Positions 1 to 10,160 of a DNA stretch of 35,327 nt are shown here, one piece after another. This DNA comes from Hofstenia miamia. Lineage: Eukaryota > Xenacoelomorpha > Acoela > Hofsteniidae. The translations under genes were made by a program, and so were the position numbers. Position 1 is the stretch's first letter. Every line of letters starts with the position of its first letter. The notes beneath the pieces were generated by a model that saw only the letters and a program-made list of their open reading frames with translations, ran no database searches and was not told the origin of the DNA. Where the stretch lies: NCBI GenBank assembly GCA_900660155.1, contig CABFPE010001048.1, positions 99,586-134,912 of the forward strand, given 5' to 3'.

Positions 1-571
1 AATATTACTTTTTCAGTGTCATTTTGTTTTTATTTGCATTAATAAAGTTGTTTAAATTTAACCTCATTTGTCAAAACATTGACTGGGTTAATTTCGAATT
101 TTAATGGCTGAATACATGCAGCAAAGCGCAATTTACTGATAAGTGTTTCGTAACGCAAAAAACTTGCAATNNNGTGTTCACACCAAATGGTGCTCTACCA
201 CACATTCAAAAGGATGTTTGCATTTTTTTATCTGAAACATTTGGAGGTGCAAATGTAATAAGGAAAATTTATACACATCACATAAAAAACCAGTATATGA
301 AATTCAAAGCTCATCTTATTCAATTTACAGGATCGCCTTGCACTTCTTTCTGATCAGAGTGGAAGACATTTTGAACACATGTTATAATTACCATGTCATT
401 AAATATTACTTTTTCAGTGTCATTTTGTTTTTATTTGCATTAATAAAGTTGTTTAAATTTAACCTCATTTGTCAAAACATTGACTGGGTTAATTTCGAAT
501 TTTAATGGCTGAATACATGCAGCAAAGCGCAATTTACTGATAAGTGTTTCGTAACGCAAAAAACTTGCAAT
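1..571. repeat. Exact 170-bp repeat beside an N gap (assembly scar)
   Basis: Positions 1-170 appear identical, base for base, to 402-571. The first copy ends exactly at NNN (171-173), and the second runs on into unique sequence. An exact copy that stops at a gap is what a scaffolding or overlap error produces. It is therefore unlikely to be a biological tandem repeat or a pair of LTRs. Confidence 0.85.
174..387 (+). pseudogene. Mariner transposase C-terminal remnant
   Basis: About 70 codons of transposase. The first frame (from 174) gives TPNGALPHIQKDV and then FLSETFGG, equivalent to the second catalytic Asp block of mariner enzymes but with Asn at the Asp position. A shift of one base is needed to reach SGRHFEHML followed by TAA at 385-387. 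The segment that should carry the WPxRSPDLxPxD motif is absent. The loss of the catalytic Asp, the frameshift and the deletion show that it is not functional. The reading starts directly at an N gap (171-173), so its upstream part may lie elsewhere in the genome. Confidence 0.5.
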
Positions 572-727
572 ATTAAAAGTACTATAGCTCTAAATACCAA
601 ATTTTCCTTTGCTTTTTACATACTAATTCAATATTTTACGACGCCATCTAGCGAATTTTGAAAATAAAAATTTCGTCTAATGCGTGCTTATAATTTTCGA
701 CGTTTATTCTGTGACACCCTTTATATA

Positions 728-1917
728 TTTTAAATGCTAGCTTTCACTAATTTCATTGTGTTTTAGAATTTCAATAATGAATATCTTGTTTAAATTTGAC
801 AGCACAATTTATATGGAAGATGTGTTGATTAGCAACATCAGAAGAAACGTTAGAACCAAGACTCAACCTGATTTTAAAAGTAGACTTAATTCCTCAATAT
901 CATTAAATGACTAAAAATAACATTAGAAGTGACATTTAACTTTTTTTCCTAAACAAACAACCAAAAACAGGTGAGATCTTCCGTGTTAGAACCATTCCTT
1001 GAAAAATATATTTTTATACTTTTGCTCTCAGCTGATATCAATTCAGTAGCTTAGAAAAATATCAAATATAATTTATACAATTATAAAATGGACACGGGTA
1101 TAAGATTTTCAGTAAAAACTGATCCCGGCACGGCACGGTTCCAACACTGAAGATACTACCACTGCTACTATAAAAGCAAACCTTTATGAATGACTCGTGC
1201 GTCTCTTCCAGCGTCAAAATTGTCAGCAGTTCGAACGGTTGCGTTTCTGTAAAACACTTGAGTTTCTTTAATGAATTCATCAAAGAATATCACCACGACC
1301 TCTCTCTTGTATTGAACCAAACAGTCATTTCTTTCACTACGATCGCCGCAGCACAATGCGATTATCCGACTAAAATTATTTTTGGTGACCAGGCATAGTT
1401 TTTTCAGGTCCTTAAAAATATCCATTTGTATGTGCAACAAAGCTTAGTGATGAATCGTTTTCATTGAAAAATTGAGATTGTAATAGGCATCGTAGTTTTA
1501 GATATTTCAAAAAACAAAAGCCAATTATCACAAAAATTTCATTTAAATGTATTATTTATTATTTTTCTATAAATTGTGGGCTTATAGTTTAATTGATTGA
1601 TTGCCTTCAAAAACAAACCGAAAGGCAGAATTCTATATCAATTAGTAAATAACTGATTATTAGCTTAAAAATACTGGTAATTTTTTTATTACAATCAAGT
1701 ATATATTTGTACAAATTCACTATGAAAAATATAATATTTGTTGTTTGATAGGCGTTAGATGAGTTAGCAAATCTAGTTAAAGAAAAAAATGTATGTGTGA
1801 GAGTTTCGAATAATAACATTTCTTGGATATTTCTTGTTCCTCTTCGCCCTCTCCCCTTACTAACATTATTTCCATAGAACATGGAATGTTTGCATCGGAA
1901 ACAGGAAACAAGATTGG
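728..1917. other. Intergenic, with a GC-richer coding-like patch at 1062-1440
   Basis: Most of this stretch is plain AT-rich DNA. Between about 1062 and 1440 base composition rises towards 40% G+C and three frames are open at once: minus 1168-1440 (90 residues, with CLVTKNNFSRIIALCCGDRS and VVVIFFDEFIKETQ), minus 1062-1283 and plus 1186-1398. Such overlapping openness is typical of a decayed or frameshifted exon. I do not recognise the protein in any frame and do not claim a gene. An open frame on the minus strand at 1607-1882 looks like chance AT-rich coding. Confidence 0.35.
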
Positions 1918-2130
1918 TGATTTTGGTTTAGGGTTTAGGTCTATGAAATAATCAAATTTTAGGTTTTAGATTTAAGGAACATGGAGTTGTGACTTTGGTT
2001 TAAGGCTTAGGTCTTTAAAAAACAGTCTTAGAAAAGAAATTTAGGTTTTAGTTTAGGAAACATAAATTTGTGACTTTGGTTTAGGGTTTAGGTCTATAAA
2101 AAATGAGAATTTAGGTTTGAGTTATGGTTA
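1918..2130 (+). repeat. Degenerate tandem repeat, period about 72-81 bp
   Basis: Three diverged copies begin TGAYTTTGGTTTARGG and continue to a TTTAGGTCTWTRAAA block. They start at 1918, 1990 and 2071, so the period is 72 and then 81 bp. Each contains one or two TTTAGGG-like units, but never a run of them. Confidence 0.7.
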
Positions 2131-2399
2131 AAATTTTGGTGAAGAATAGATCCTGAAAATTGAAGTATAATCTCATGGAATGAAGAACTATCCGGGAAAT
2201 CCGGAAAAATAAATGAGTGATCGGGATTAAGGCGAGGGTTATGCCTAAATATATGTTTTCAATGCAAACATTTCATGTTCTACGAAATTTTACTGCAGCG
2301 GAGGAGTAAAAAAAGATCCCATTTATTAATAACTTTTTCTATTTTTGCTGCATGATTTCAATCATATACTACTAAATGTACAATCCGTAACTATGAACA
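2131..2399. other. Intergenic, nothing recognised
   Basis: No gene or clear repeat was recognised between the degenerate tandem repeat and the next mobile element. Confidence 0.4.
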
Positions 2400-2401
2400 T
2401 A

Positions 2402-3211
2402 CCAGACAACAATTTAAGGGCTAAACAACGTTGTTTTGGGTTGTTATGTGGTTGTTTTATGTGTCAAAAACACTGTTGTTTTAACATCGAAATGGTACCA
2501 TTTCATTGGTCGAAACAACGTTGCTTCAACAGCGTCACATTAGGTTGCTTTTTATGAATGAAACATCAATATTTTGAGGTCGCGTAACAACGTTGTTTTA
2601 TGTTGTCACATGATTGTTTTAGCATTATTTTTATATGCAAAATAAAATTTTATATTGCTAAGCTGTTCAAACATTGCTGTTTAAACAAACACAAGCCCAA
2701 CAAAGGGCAGACCACTATCTTTGATATACTGTCAAGCATATTGAATACTAACATTTGTTAAAGATTTAAATGAATGCCTTGTATATAAAAACTAACAATG
2801 AGCATCAAATTCTGCCAAATTTAAGAAAAATTTAAAAATCCAAAATTAGGCACAATTTTGAAATAGTACTTTCTTAAGTTGTGAAAAATCTCTTCAGCTC
2901 AATTGTAACATATGTTATTTAACAGTCAATATCAAGGTGTCCAAATATTCATGAATAAATTATTTTTCAAAATTCACTTAACTGGTATATTATAATTTTT
3001 CCCAAATTAAAAATTTCAAAAAAGGTTTTGCAAATCCTTTTTTTACAAAAGGATCTAGTACAAAAATTAACAAAGTGAGTTTTATTGGCAAACATCTGCT
3101 CACTGATTATTTTTTACTAAAGTTGTTATCATGATGTTAGTGGTTGCTGAAACAAACAAAAGTATGAAACAACTATAAACAATGTAAAAACAACCAAAAT
3201 TGCTATCTGGG
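2402..3211. mobile_element. TA-flanked non-autonomous DNA element with CAACGTTG repeats
   Basis: The left end CCAGACAACAATTTAAGG (2402-2419) and the reverse complement of the right end, CCCAGATAGCAATTTTGG, form imperfect terminal inverted repeats. Each end is bordered by TA (2400-2401 and 3212-3213), as expected for a TA-targeting transposon. The left third holds three related direct copies beginning AACAACGTTG (about 2425, 2514 and 2587), each followed by a TTGTTxTG-type run. No transposase frame is visible, so it would be a MITE-like element of about 810 bp. The superfamily is not settled; a TA target alone does not separate Tc1/mariner from other groups. Confidence 0.5.
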
Positions 3212-3235
3212 TAGAAGATCAAAGCGGTTATCAAA

Positions 3236-3372
3236 GACTTGCAAGCGGCTCGTATTATAAACGGTTCGTTTCAGGGGGTCAGTTTGTTTTCGGCTTACAT
3301 TTGTTCAGTTCAGTTGTATTTTGGAAAGGTTCGGTTCGGTCCGGTTATGAAATTTGGAACCGCTTGCAACTC
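3236..3372. mobile_element. Short hAT-like MITE candidate with GGTTCGGTTCGG repeats
   Basis: GACTTGCAAGCGG at 3236-3248 pairs with the reverse complement of the right end, GAGTTGCAAGCGG (12 of 13). The interior carries GGCTCG near the left end and GGTTCGGTTCGGTCCGG near the right, G+C-rich islands in AT-rich DNA. This layout matches the elements at 4542 and 18794, which have GACTTG-type ends and GGCTCG repeats. I could not find a convincing 8-bp target duplication, so the exact ends and the family link are tentative. Confidence 0.4.
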
Positions 3373-4541
3373 GGAAAACCTGGTCGTCACTATTTCCACA
3401 TTGCTAAATTTTAATCAAACTTATAAATTAACGGAAAAGTTCAACATTCTATAATTTTAACGAGAAAATCCAATTATTAATAAAAGTGCTGAACGAATTA
3501 CATTCTACATGCACAAGAAATTTTGGACATTTTATTAGAGCAGAAATTGCAGTTAATCCATATAATAATCCAGTTGTTTTACTAAAGTGGAAATACATCC
3601 ATGTAAATTTAAGTCTCATTTTGCACCAACTTTAAAATTGCTTACAAAAAACTTTGACGCGTAATCGAAATACATATGAATCCTTATGCAATTCTCAATC
3701 ACTACTTTGTATTCGCATTTAACTGAATTCGTTTACACTTTGATAAGAAAAAACTGGTTGTGTACAAAAACACGGCGACTAAATTTGAATCATATAAGTG
3801 CAACAAAACTTTAAGTCGTATAACTTGGATAAAAACCAAAATAGAGAATATACATACATATAATCCTGCAAACGTAATTCCATTTTAACAATTTCTTTCT
3901 GCATATTAAAAAATAAATAGAAATTGGAACTCAAAATTTTACTTAGCTAATTTCCAACAAAAGCCCTTAAAATTTCGAAAGCAATAATAAATTTTTAAAA
4001 CGTACTAAAGCATGTGTGTAAAAAAATACTAGAATGTAGCAAATCATCTACAAAATCATGAAATATATATCATCATTTTGGTCATAAACAATACAGAATT
4101 TTCTTGTAGATTTATCATAGCCTATTAATATTAATCAACTTTAAAACATCTACCTGAATTTCCTTAAGTTTTTAAATCGGTAACCATACTGGTCTTCATC
4201 AACTTTTTTGCAAACTTCATCGAAAATGTTCGCAAAGCCAGAAGAAAGAAAAAATAATGTTAATATCAAACTTTTCATTAAACGATAAAATCAATGTTTG
4301 TTTAAAGAACGAATTCTCATGTGATCTTTGTGTACTTAAGATTATCTACAATAATTTTCAAAATGCTTTTCGATTTCTTTCAGTCATATTTATAGAAATA
4401 TTACAAAATTTTCAAGATCTGATTTACTAGTTGTCATTCAAATTCAAACATCATTTTAAGAGTTTAGTATGATCATAAATAAAATATTGAGATATTATAT
4501 TCTTCAATTCAATGTGCTAGAATCTCGATATATATTCGGCT
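3373..4541. other. AT-rich intergenic, nothing recognised
   Basis: No open frame of note, no RNA gene and no repeat pair was recognised. The sequence is uniformly AT-rich with short homopolymer runs. Confidence 0.5.
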
Positions 4542-4623
4542 CAGACTTGTCAACGAACAGTAATTTCGAAGCATGGCTCGGCTCGGCTTTGTTCGTTAGA
4601 AGCTCGCCTCGTTGACTAGTCTG
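4542..4623. mobile_element. 82-bp hAT-type MITE with 8-bp target duplication
   Basis: The element begins CAGACTTGTCAACGA and its right end reads, in reverse complement, CAGACTAGTCAACGA: 14 of 15 match. It is flanked by ATTCGGCT (4534-4541) and ATTCGCCT (4624-4631), a 7 of 8 duplication of the length hAT transposases make. The interior has GGCTCGGCTCGGC, the same subterminal motif as the larger copy at 18794-19158, which shares its ends. It is far too short to code for anything and must have moved on another element's transposase. Confidence 0.8.
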
Positions 4624-4631
4624 ATTCGCCT

Positions 4632-5821
4632 GTGTGAAATATCAATATAATTCATTATATTTTGGGCCTAACTAGAATTGGTTGATCACTTGAAATGATC
4701 GAATCATGCTAAGATCTGAATTTAGGCAAAGACGTGCAAGGCAAGTTCATCAAGAGCCCCTGCTTTGCTTCACGCTCCAACAGCATTGAAAACTCAATGA
4801 GATTTTCAGGCCCCTTCTATTGTATAACTACATTATAACCAATTGTAGAAATACAGGTTGCTGCAGTCAAACTACCTTTTTGTCCTCCCAGAAATTTATT
4901 ATTTTTTGTTCACATTTATCTTGCAAAATAAGAGTTCTATGATCAGAAAGGTAGTGCCATCATTCGGCAATAAGGAGACAGTCAATTTCTGCCAAATTTA
5001 GCAAATATTTTTTAATGGTTGCTTTATTTTTAAAGAATTAAACTAAATTAATCATTTTTGGCTTAAAATATTTTAATGCAAATTTTAGTGAATCCCCCAC
5101 TGTGCTTTAGCAAGCGACTCTATCATCTATTTACATGTAAGACAAGTAAATTAACATTGAATAATTTGCTGTAAATGCAACTCATTTTTGATAGATGTCA
5201 CATATCAATTTTTATAACTAGCGTAAAGTAACTTTATTGAATTAAAATATCGAAATTCTTAACTTCCACCCAGTTAAATTGTATATTTATATTTAATGTC
5301 CTTATTTCAAATAGATTTTCTCTGCAAATTGTTATATAATTTTTATATATATTCGACTATATAGCAATAAAGATTTTAGTTGCTTGCAAACAATATATGT
5401 TACTTACCTTTTACTCATAGTTCTTTCAAAGAACTTGAAAAATTTAAAAATATTTACAACATTTACATTACTTTCTAAGATTTATGTCAAGAGCCACATA
5501 TTTTTTCAAGTTTTGCAATTTTTAATTTGCAGGGAACTTAAAGTAACTTTTCTTCTGAAAAAATAATATGACGGTTATTTAAAAGTTTTTTTCCCTATAA
5601 TTACCTTATGTTCATCAAACAAAACTTTTTAGCTAAGAGTAGGCCCTATTATTGTGAATTGTTAAACTTTAAATTTATTACTGATACAATTGAATTTTAT
5701 GGTGATAATTCAGTATTACAGGTTGTACTATTTCATATAACCATAAAAAGCCTGAGAAATGCATTAATGGTATTAAGCTTTTTTACTTCAATAAATCAAA
5801 CCTACAAAATGATATTGAACT
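4632..5821. other. AT-rich intergenic, nothing firm
   Basis: Two plus-strand frames (5384-5566 and 5608-5850) are low-complexity or run antisense into the calmodulin-like gene, and I do not call them. On the minus strand AATAAA at about 5674-5679 could be the polyadenylation signal of the gene ending at 5822. Around 4730-4830 composition is a little richer in G+C, without a recognisable frame. Confidence 0.4.
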
Positions 5822-6295
5822 TCAGTTGTTTTTGGACATCATGGCCTTGAATTCCTGGAAATTTACTTTACCATCGTTATCGTAATCGGCAAATGTTATC
5901 ATCTTATCAATCTCTTCATCTGTCAACTTTTCTCCGAGATTCATAATGACGCTCTGTAATTCATCATGCGTTATAAATCCATCCCCATTCAAATCAAAAC
6001 CCTTGAAGGCCTCTTTCAATTCCTCATCTTTGTCTGTTTCTTTTAACTTCTTTGACATCATCAAACAGAATTCATTAAAATCAATCTCATTGTTACCATC
6101 TTCATCGATCTCTTGAATCATTTCGTGCAGTTCATTTTCTGTTGGGTTTTGACCCAACGTGCGCATTACATTTCCTAACTCTTTTGAACCAATAAACCCT
6201 GTTTGTTGTCGATCAAACAGAGTAAATGTCTCTCGATATTCCGCAATCTGTTCTTCTGTAAGAAAGTCATGTATTTCTCTACACGTGCTGTACAT
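5822..6295 (-). CDS. Calmodulin-like four-EF-hand calcium-binding protein
   Basis: A 157-residue protein in one uninterrupted frame, close to calmodulin's usual 149 plus a short amino-terminal extension. Residues 12-24 ([13 protein letters not shown]) match the conserved calmodulin start. Four EF-hand loops lie at 28-39 ([12 protein letters not shown]), 64-75 ([12 protein letters not shown]), 101-112 ([12 protein letters not shown]) and 137-148 ([12 protein letters not shown]). Loops 3 and 4 are canonical. Loop 1 has Gln at position 3 and Thr at position 5, and loop 2 has Asn for the position-6 Gly, so the amino lobe probably binds calcium weakly. The family acts as a cytosolic calcium sensor that binds target peptides. 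The first ten residues ([10 protein letters not shown]) are unlike calmodulin, and TTTCTTACAG just before the EEQ codons could be a splice acceptor, so the true start may lie in an upstream exon. It could be an intronless retrocopy or a divergent paralogue; it is not canonical calmodulin. Confidence 0.88.
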   Translation of the reverse strand: MYSTCREIHDFLTEEQIAEYRETFTLFDRQQTGFIGSKELGNVMRTLGQNPTENELHEMIQEIDEDGNNEIDFNEFCLMMSKKLKETDKDEELKEAFKGFDLNGDGFITHDELQSVIMNLGEKLTDEEIDKMITFADYDNDGKVNFQEFKAMMSKNN

Positions 6296-7053
6296 ATTGA
6301 ATTCCTACCTTAACTTGTGAAATTTTATATAAAATTTGTAGGAACTTAACGCGTGCGTGCGTATAATAAACTTATAATTCCTCGTGCATAATTCAAAAGA
6401 AATGACTTCAACAATATTATGAAGTTTTTTCATTTACTGATTGACCATATTCTATCACGGAGTGCTTGAAAATTGCTGAAGAATTCTTGAAATATATTCC
6501 CTTTCATCCATATTTACATGGGCTTTATAGATTGACTGACTACATCTAAACCTCGAATATGGGAATAAATAAAATCACAATATTTTCTATAAAAAATTGC
6601 AAATATCTTCCAGTAATACAGACAAATCAATACACATTAGCACAATTTTCATCATTGGATTGGAGCGCATATGCCAATGCACACCCTGTGACGTGATAGC
6701 TAAGTCATAAAAAATACTTCAAAATTGCCATTTAAATTTTTTTGTACGAAATTTACTTATGAATTCTGTGACATCATTTATTTAAATCCTCATTGAGCTA
6801 AGAGAATATTGATATTTTTTTTAAAATGCCTGCTTTTGAAATTGAAACTGGCAAATCCAAACAGTTCATTCTATGCTTTCAAAAAATATTATCAATAGAT
6901 ATAAAACCATATCTTTGGAATCAGAAATAGCTGTTTAAATAATGTTTACTTCAGTTGCAAATTCTTATTAAGTTACTTTGGTGACTATTGATAATCTTAA
7001 ATATGGCAGCCTTCTAAAGCAAATCTAACTAATATATGTGAAACATCACTTTC
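6296..7053. other. Upstream region of the calmodulin-like gene
   Basis: AT-rich, with no open frame of note. On the minus strand AAGGTAGGAA lies about ten bases before the ATG and resembles a splice donor, but no matching first exon could be identified. No core promoter could be pinned down in such AT-rich DNA. Confidence 0.35.
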
Positions 7054-7061
7054 TATGCTAC

Positions 7062-7290
7062 CAGGGGCGTACCCAGGATTTTCTGACGGGGGGACATCAT
7101 CATCATTACCCAATGCGAAAATTTTTGAAAATATTGAGAAAATAGACCCTAAAAAATGCATTTCACGATCCTAGATTTTAAATTTTTCAGTTTTTTACGA
7201 ATTTTTTTTTTGATTTATCCAGTCAAAATTAAATTTGGAAACCTGACGGGGGGGGGACATTCCACCATGTCCCCCCTGGGTACGCCACTG
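7062..7290. mobile_element. 229-bp hAT-type MITE with perfect 8-bp target duplication
   Basis: It starts CAGGGGCGTACCCAGG and ends CCTGGGTACGCCACTG; the ends are near-perfect inverted repeats. TATGCTAC occurs immediately on both sides (7054-7061 and 7291-7298), an exact 8-bp duplication diagnostic of hAT insertion. Just inside each end lie GACGGGGGGACAT-type runs. A small open frame across it (7156-7347) is incidental. A diverged relative lies at 16384-16576, sharing GCGAAAAT and GACATTCYACCAT blocks. Confidence 0.88.
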
Positions 7291-7298
7291 TATGCTAC

Positions 7299-8605
7299 TA
7301 ATATATATAACGAATATATAAGCAAAAATACCAAAGGAAAAAGTTAAGCTTGATTATACTAATTGTAGACATTCAAAATATCAAAATTGAAATCATTTAT
7401 TAAATTTGTACAGCATAGCCTATGGATTTACTCAAATTGCTCCAACAATTTACTGTGCCATTAATATATTGTAATTCGTTATTAAAGATAAATCTATTTA
7501 AAATATTACACATCTTTCAAGTATTAGAAAATTGAAATTAAGCAAAAACTATTCTATTTTTGCATTAAAAATGTTCAAAAAAATAACAAATAAAATTGAA
7601 TTTATACAACTTTCTATGAGCAGTTTATTTCATGCTATTGATTAAAAACAGTTTTAAAATAATTGAAATCATTTATTAAAGAAATTTTGACGCTTAAAAA
7701 TTATCTTTAAATTTCATTTTTTGTCTATTACTACGCTACATTCACGTTTTCTAGATAGAATAAATTTGGAATGCATAAAGAGGAATGATATGGGATATAG
7801 CCATACAAAAACAAACGTTATTTCAAAATTTCATATATATCCATATCTAAAAAATACTCTCACGGGTATTTGAACAGGCTGAATAATGCTGAATATGTAA
7901 AACGAGTGTTATCTCCAACCCCCATATATATGCCATTATAATGTGCTAAGATTTTGGTTGGTGTATGTGTGATTTATTTTTTTGGATATTTTCTTAGTCT
8001 AATGGAATATATTTATTATTAACTCAAAGTAATTGATTTGCAAAAGTTTAGTACGATTGGACGCAAACTAATATCTATGTATTAATAGCATTTGAATTTT
8101 AGAAAGGGATTTTCATATAATTTTGTTCGTGTTGTTCTCTATGCATACTAAGTGCTACCTTTCTTAAAGGTTTATTTTGCTATTTGGAATTTTTTAATTT
8201 ATTGATAGCAAATTGAAAATAAATTTATATCAAAAAATATACGTTTACATTATAGAACAAATGTAGAACATACAAACACAAATGCTTATTGTGCAGTGAA
8301 TTAGGATCCATTATATTAAAAATTACAACAAAAATTATGGTAATCTGGGTAAAAAATTTTGTGGAATATGCAGATACAATTTACTGTGGTAAATAGGCCA
8401 TTACTATTCTGTATTCTGTCTTTGATCATTCAACAAATTTAAAAACTTTTGATGTTCTAGAAGCCTTCAGTAATGTGATTTCATCCCGCTTTTCCCACAA
8501 ACAATCACTACATTTTTGGCAGGAAAGCATTTGTGAGTATCTGTAATAAACATAAAAATGATTCTATGATAAAACATAGAAGTTCTAGAGGATATTTATC
8601 AATTT
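7299..8605. other. AT-rich intergenic, nothing recognised
   Basis: Featureless AT-rich sequence. No open frame, terminal repeats or RNA gene seen. Confidence 0.5.
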
Positions 8606-8612
8606 ATAATAT

Positions 8613-8689
<77 letters not shown>
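8606..8689. repeat. (AT)n microsatellite
   Basis: An interrupted, then pure, AT dinucleotide run, pure from about 8628 to 8689. Open frames through it read as alternating Tyr-Ile and are artefacts. Confidence 0.95.
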
Positions 8690-8692
<3 letters not shown>

Positions 8693-10014
8693 TTTTGAGT
8701 CTTTGTTTGATGAAAGTTTTGAAGATGGGTGTAACAATTTAAAAGCACGACCTTGAAATTGAAAAAGTATACGCTTTTTAACAGTGTAATTTTTTCTTTC
8801 TGCGAGCACAAGTAAGATATATTTCTTTTTAATTTGAAAAGAACAGAATATACTATATTTAGACGTGATTGACTATGGCTGATTAACTAAGTTTACTTGT
8901 TAATATTAGCTCTAGGTGAGAATAAAACGTGTATAGAGTACTTTGCCTTGGTAGCTATATAAATTCTCTTTTTCAAACATGTCGAGTAGGTGTAATTCTC
9001 TCTAAATATGGGTAGTTTTCAAATAATATTAGTGATTATAATATTAACATAATATAATTTAAACAGACTTGTTTGCAATGCAAATGTTTCCTTTTAAATA
9101 GAAAACGAACTGAAAGGCGCAAATTCAAGGAATTGCTGTTGTGCGACTAGCAAAATGGTTCCAGGGATACAGCTTTTCCAAAATTAACAATCGAATACCA
9201 AATGATTGATAAGGACGTATATTTCACAGATGGAAAGCATCGATGAGTTTTGAAGTAAAATGAACTAGTTCAAACAGATTGGATCTGCTAGAACTTTAAT
9301 TGCTGCTTCCCTCTACAAAAGAGCGGCCAAATTTCAACCGTGCTACGAATCCTCCCATTTGCGGCTGTTTTATATTTAGGCCTCCAAAAGAACTGTTGAA
9401 ATTGAACAAAGGTGCGGTTTAATAATATAGCACCGACATAATAGGAGCAATAAACTTTCATTAGAACTAATTGAATATTGTACTGTATATTGTCTATAGG
9501 TATGCATAGTATGTACTTAGCTTGTCATTATGATTCATGAGCCGACAAGCATTTTTTCAACATCGTCTGTTCTAGATTATAAATTGGTATTTGATTGAAT
9601 AATTTAAGTCGTTTTTGCTTTCATTTTTAAATTTCTAAACTTGCCCCCATAATCCCTATGACGGATAAGAAATAGGTTGGGCAGTTTGCAATAAGTAAGA
9701 CAAGAATAAGGTAAACAGATAAAGTCTTCATCAAACCCAAAACATTTCAGCTTTTCAAGAATGTGATATATTGTGAAATGATTTACAAAAAACTAAGTGA
9801 TAGATGGAGCAGGCGAATTTTCATCGCTATATCGAAAAAGTGTATCAGCAAATGTAAAGAGCCATATACCTTGTAACAATAGATCTTCTTGGACCAAAAC
9901 CAAGTTAAAATTTGCGAATTTGTGGTTTAATTAGTGGAAAAGCCTTTTTGAGAAGAATTTTTTTAGATATAATCACAATCTTAGGGTCAGTGAAATTTAA
10001 CAGGAGCTCGAAGA
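8690..10014. other. Intergenic, nothing recognised
   Basis: Mostly AT-rich. Around 9300-9440 composition is slightly richer in G+C, but no frame stays open and no family was recognised. Confidence 0.4.
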
Positions 10015-10160
10015 AAGGAAAAGCGTCGGAAAAATATGTAAGTCCCAAACGTGGAAAGCAAAAGACCATGTAATCTTAAAAAAAAGGAAAAGCGTCGAAA
10101 AAAATGTAAGTCACAAACGTGGAAAAGCAAAAGACTTTGTATACTTAAAAAAAGGAAAAA
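10015..10160 (+). repeat. Tandem duplication of about 69 bp
   Basis: Two adjacent copies start at 10015 and 10084 with AAGGAAAAGCGTCG and share ATGTAAGTC, CAAACGTGGAAA and GCAAAAGAC. A third begins at 10152 and breaks off after AAGGAAAAA. Local duplication, no coding potential. Confidence 0.8.

Larger units (their letters stand above)
1..726 (+). mobile_element. Mariner-like (Tc1/mariner) transposon, decayed 3' part
   Basis: From 174 the plus strand reads a transposase fragment, VFTPNGALPHI, followed by a stretch rich in FL and FGG. This matches the mariner block normally written QxDGAxPH around the second catalytic Asp; here Asn replaces that Asp. After a frame change, GRHFEHML and a stop (385-387) match the usual GGHFEHL carboxyl end of this group. 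The right end carries a GACGCCATCTAGCG block near 640 and finishes in GTGACACCCTTTATA (711-725), which resembles a mariner terminal repeat next to a TA target. The middle of the catalytic domain is missing, so the element is dead. Its left part is scrambled by an N gap with an exact repeat on both sides. The superfamily call is fairly sure; the exact ends are not. Confidence 0.6.

Noticed and set aside
1..571. 170-bp direct repeats as LTRs
   Set aside because: Copies are exact, end at an N gap, lack TG...CA ends and enclose mariner sequence only.
1918..2130. Possible interstitial telomere (TTTAGGG)
   Set aside because: Only isolated pairs of the unit inside a 72-81 bp degenerate repeat, with no long array.
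7156..7347. 63-codon plus-strand frame
   Set aside because: Runs through a MITE end and its target duplication, so it cannot be a conserved gene.
8533..8811. Three open frames across 8533-8811
   Set aside because: They are produced by the (AT)n microsatellite (Tyr-Ile repeats) and have no other content.
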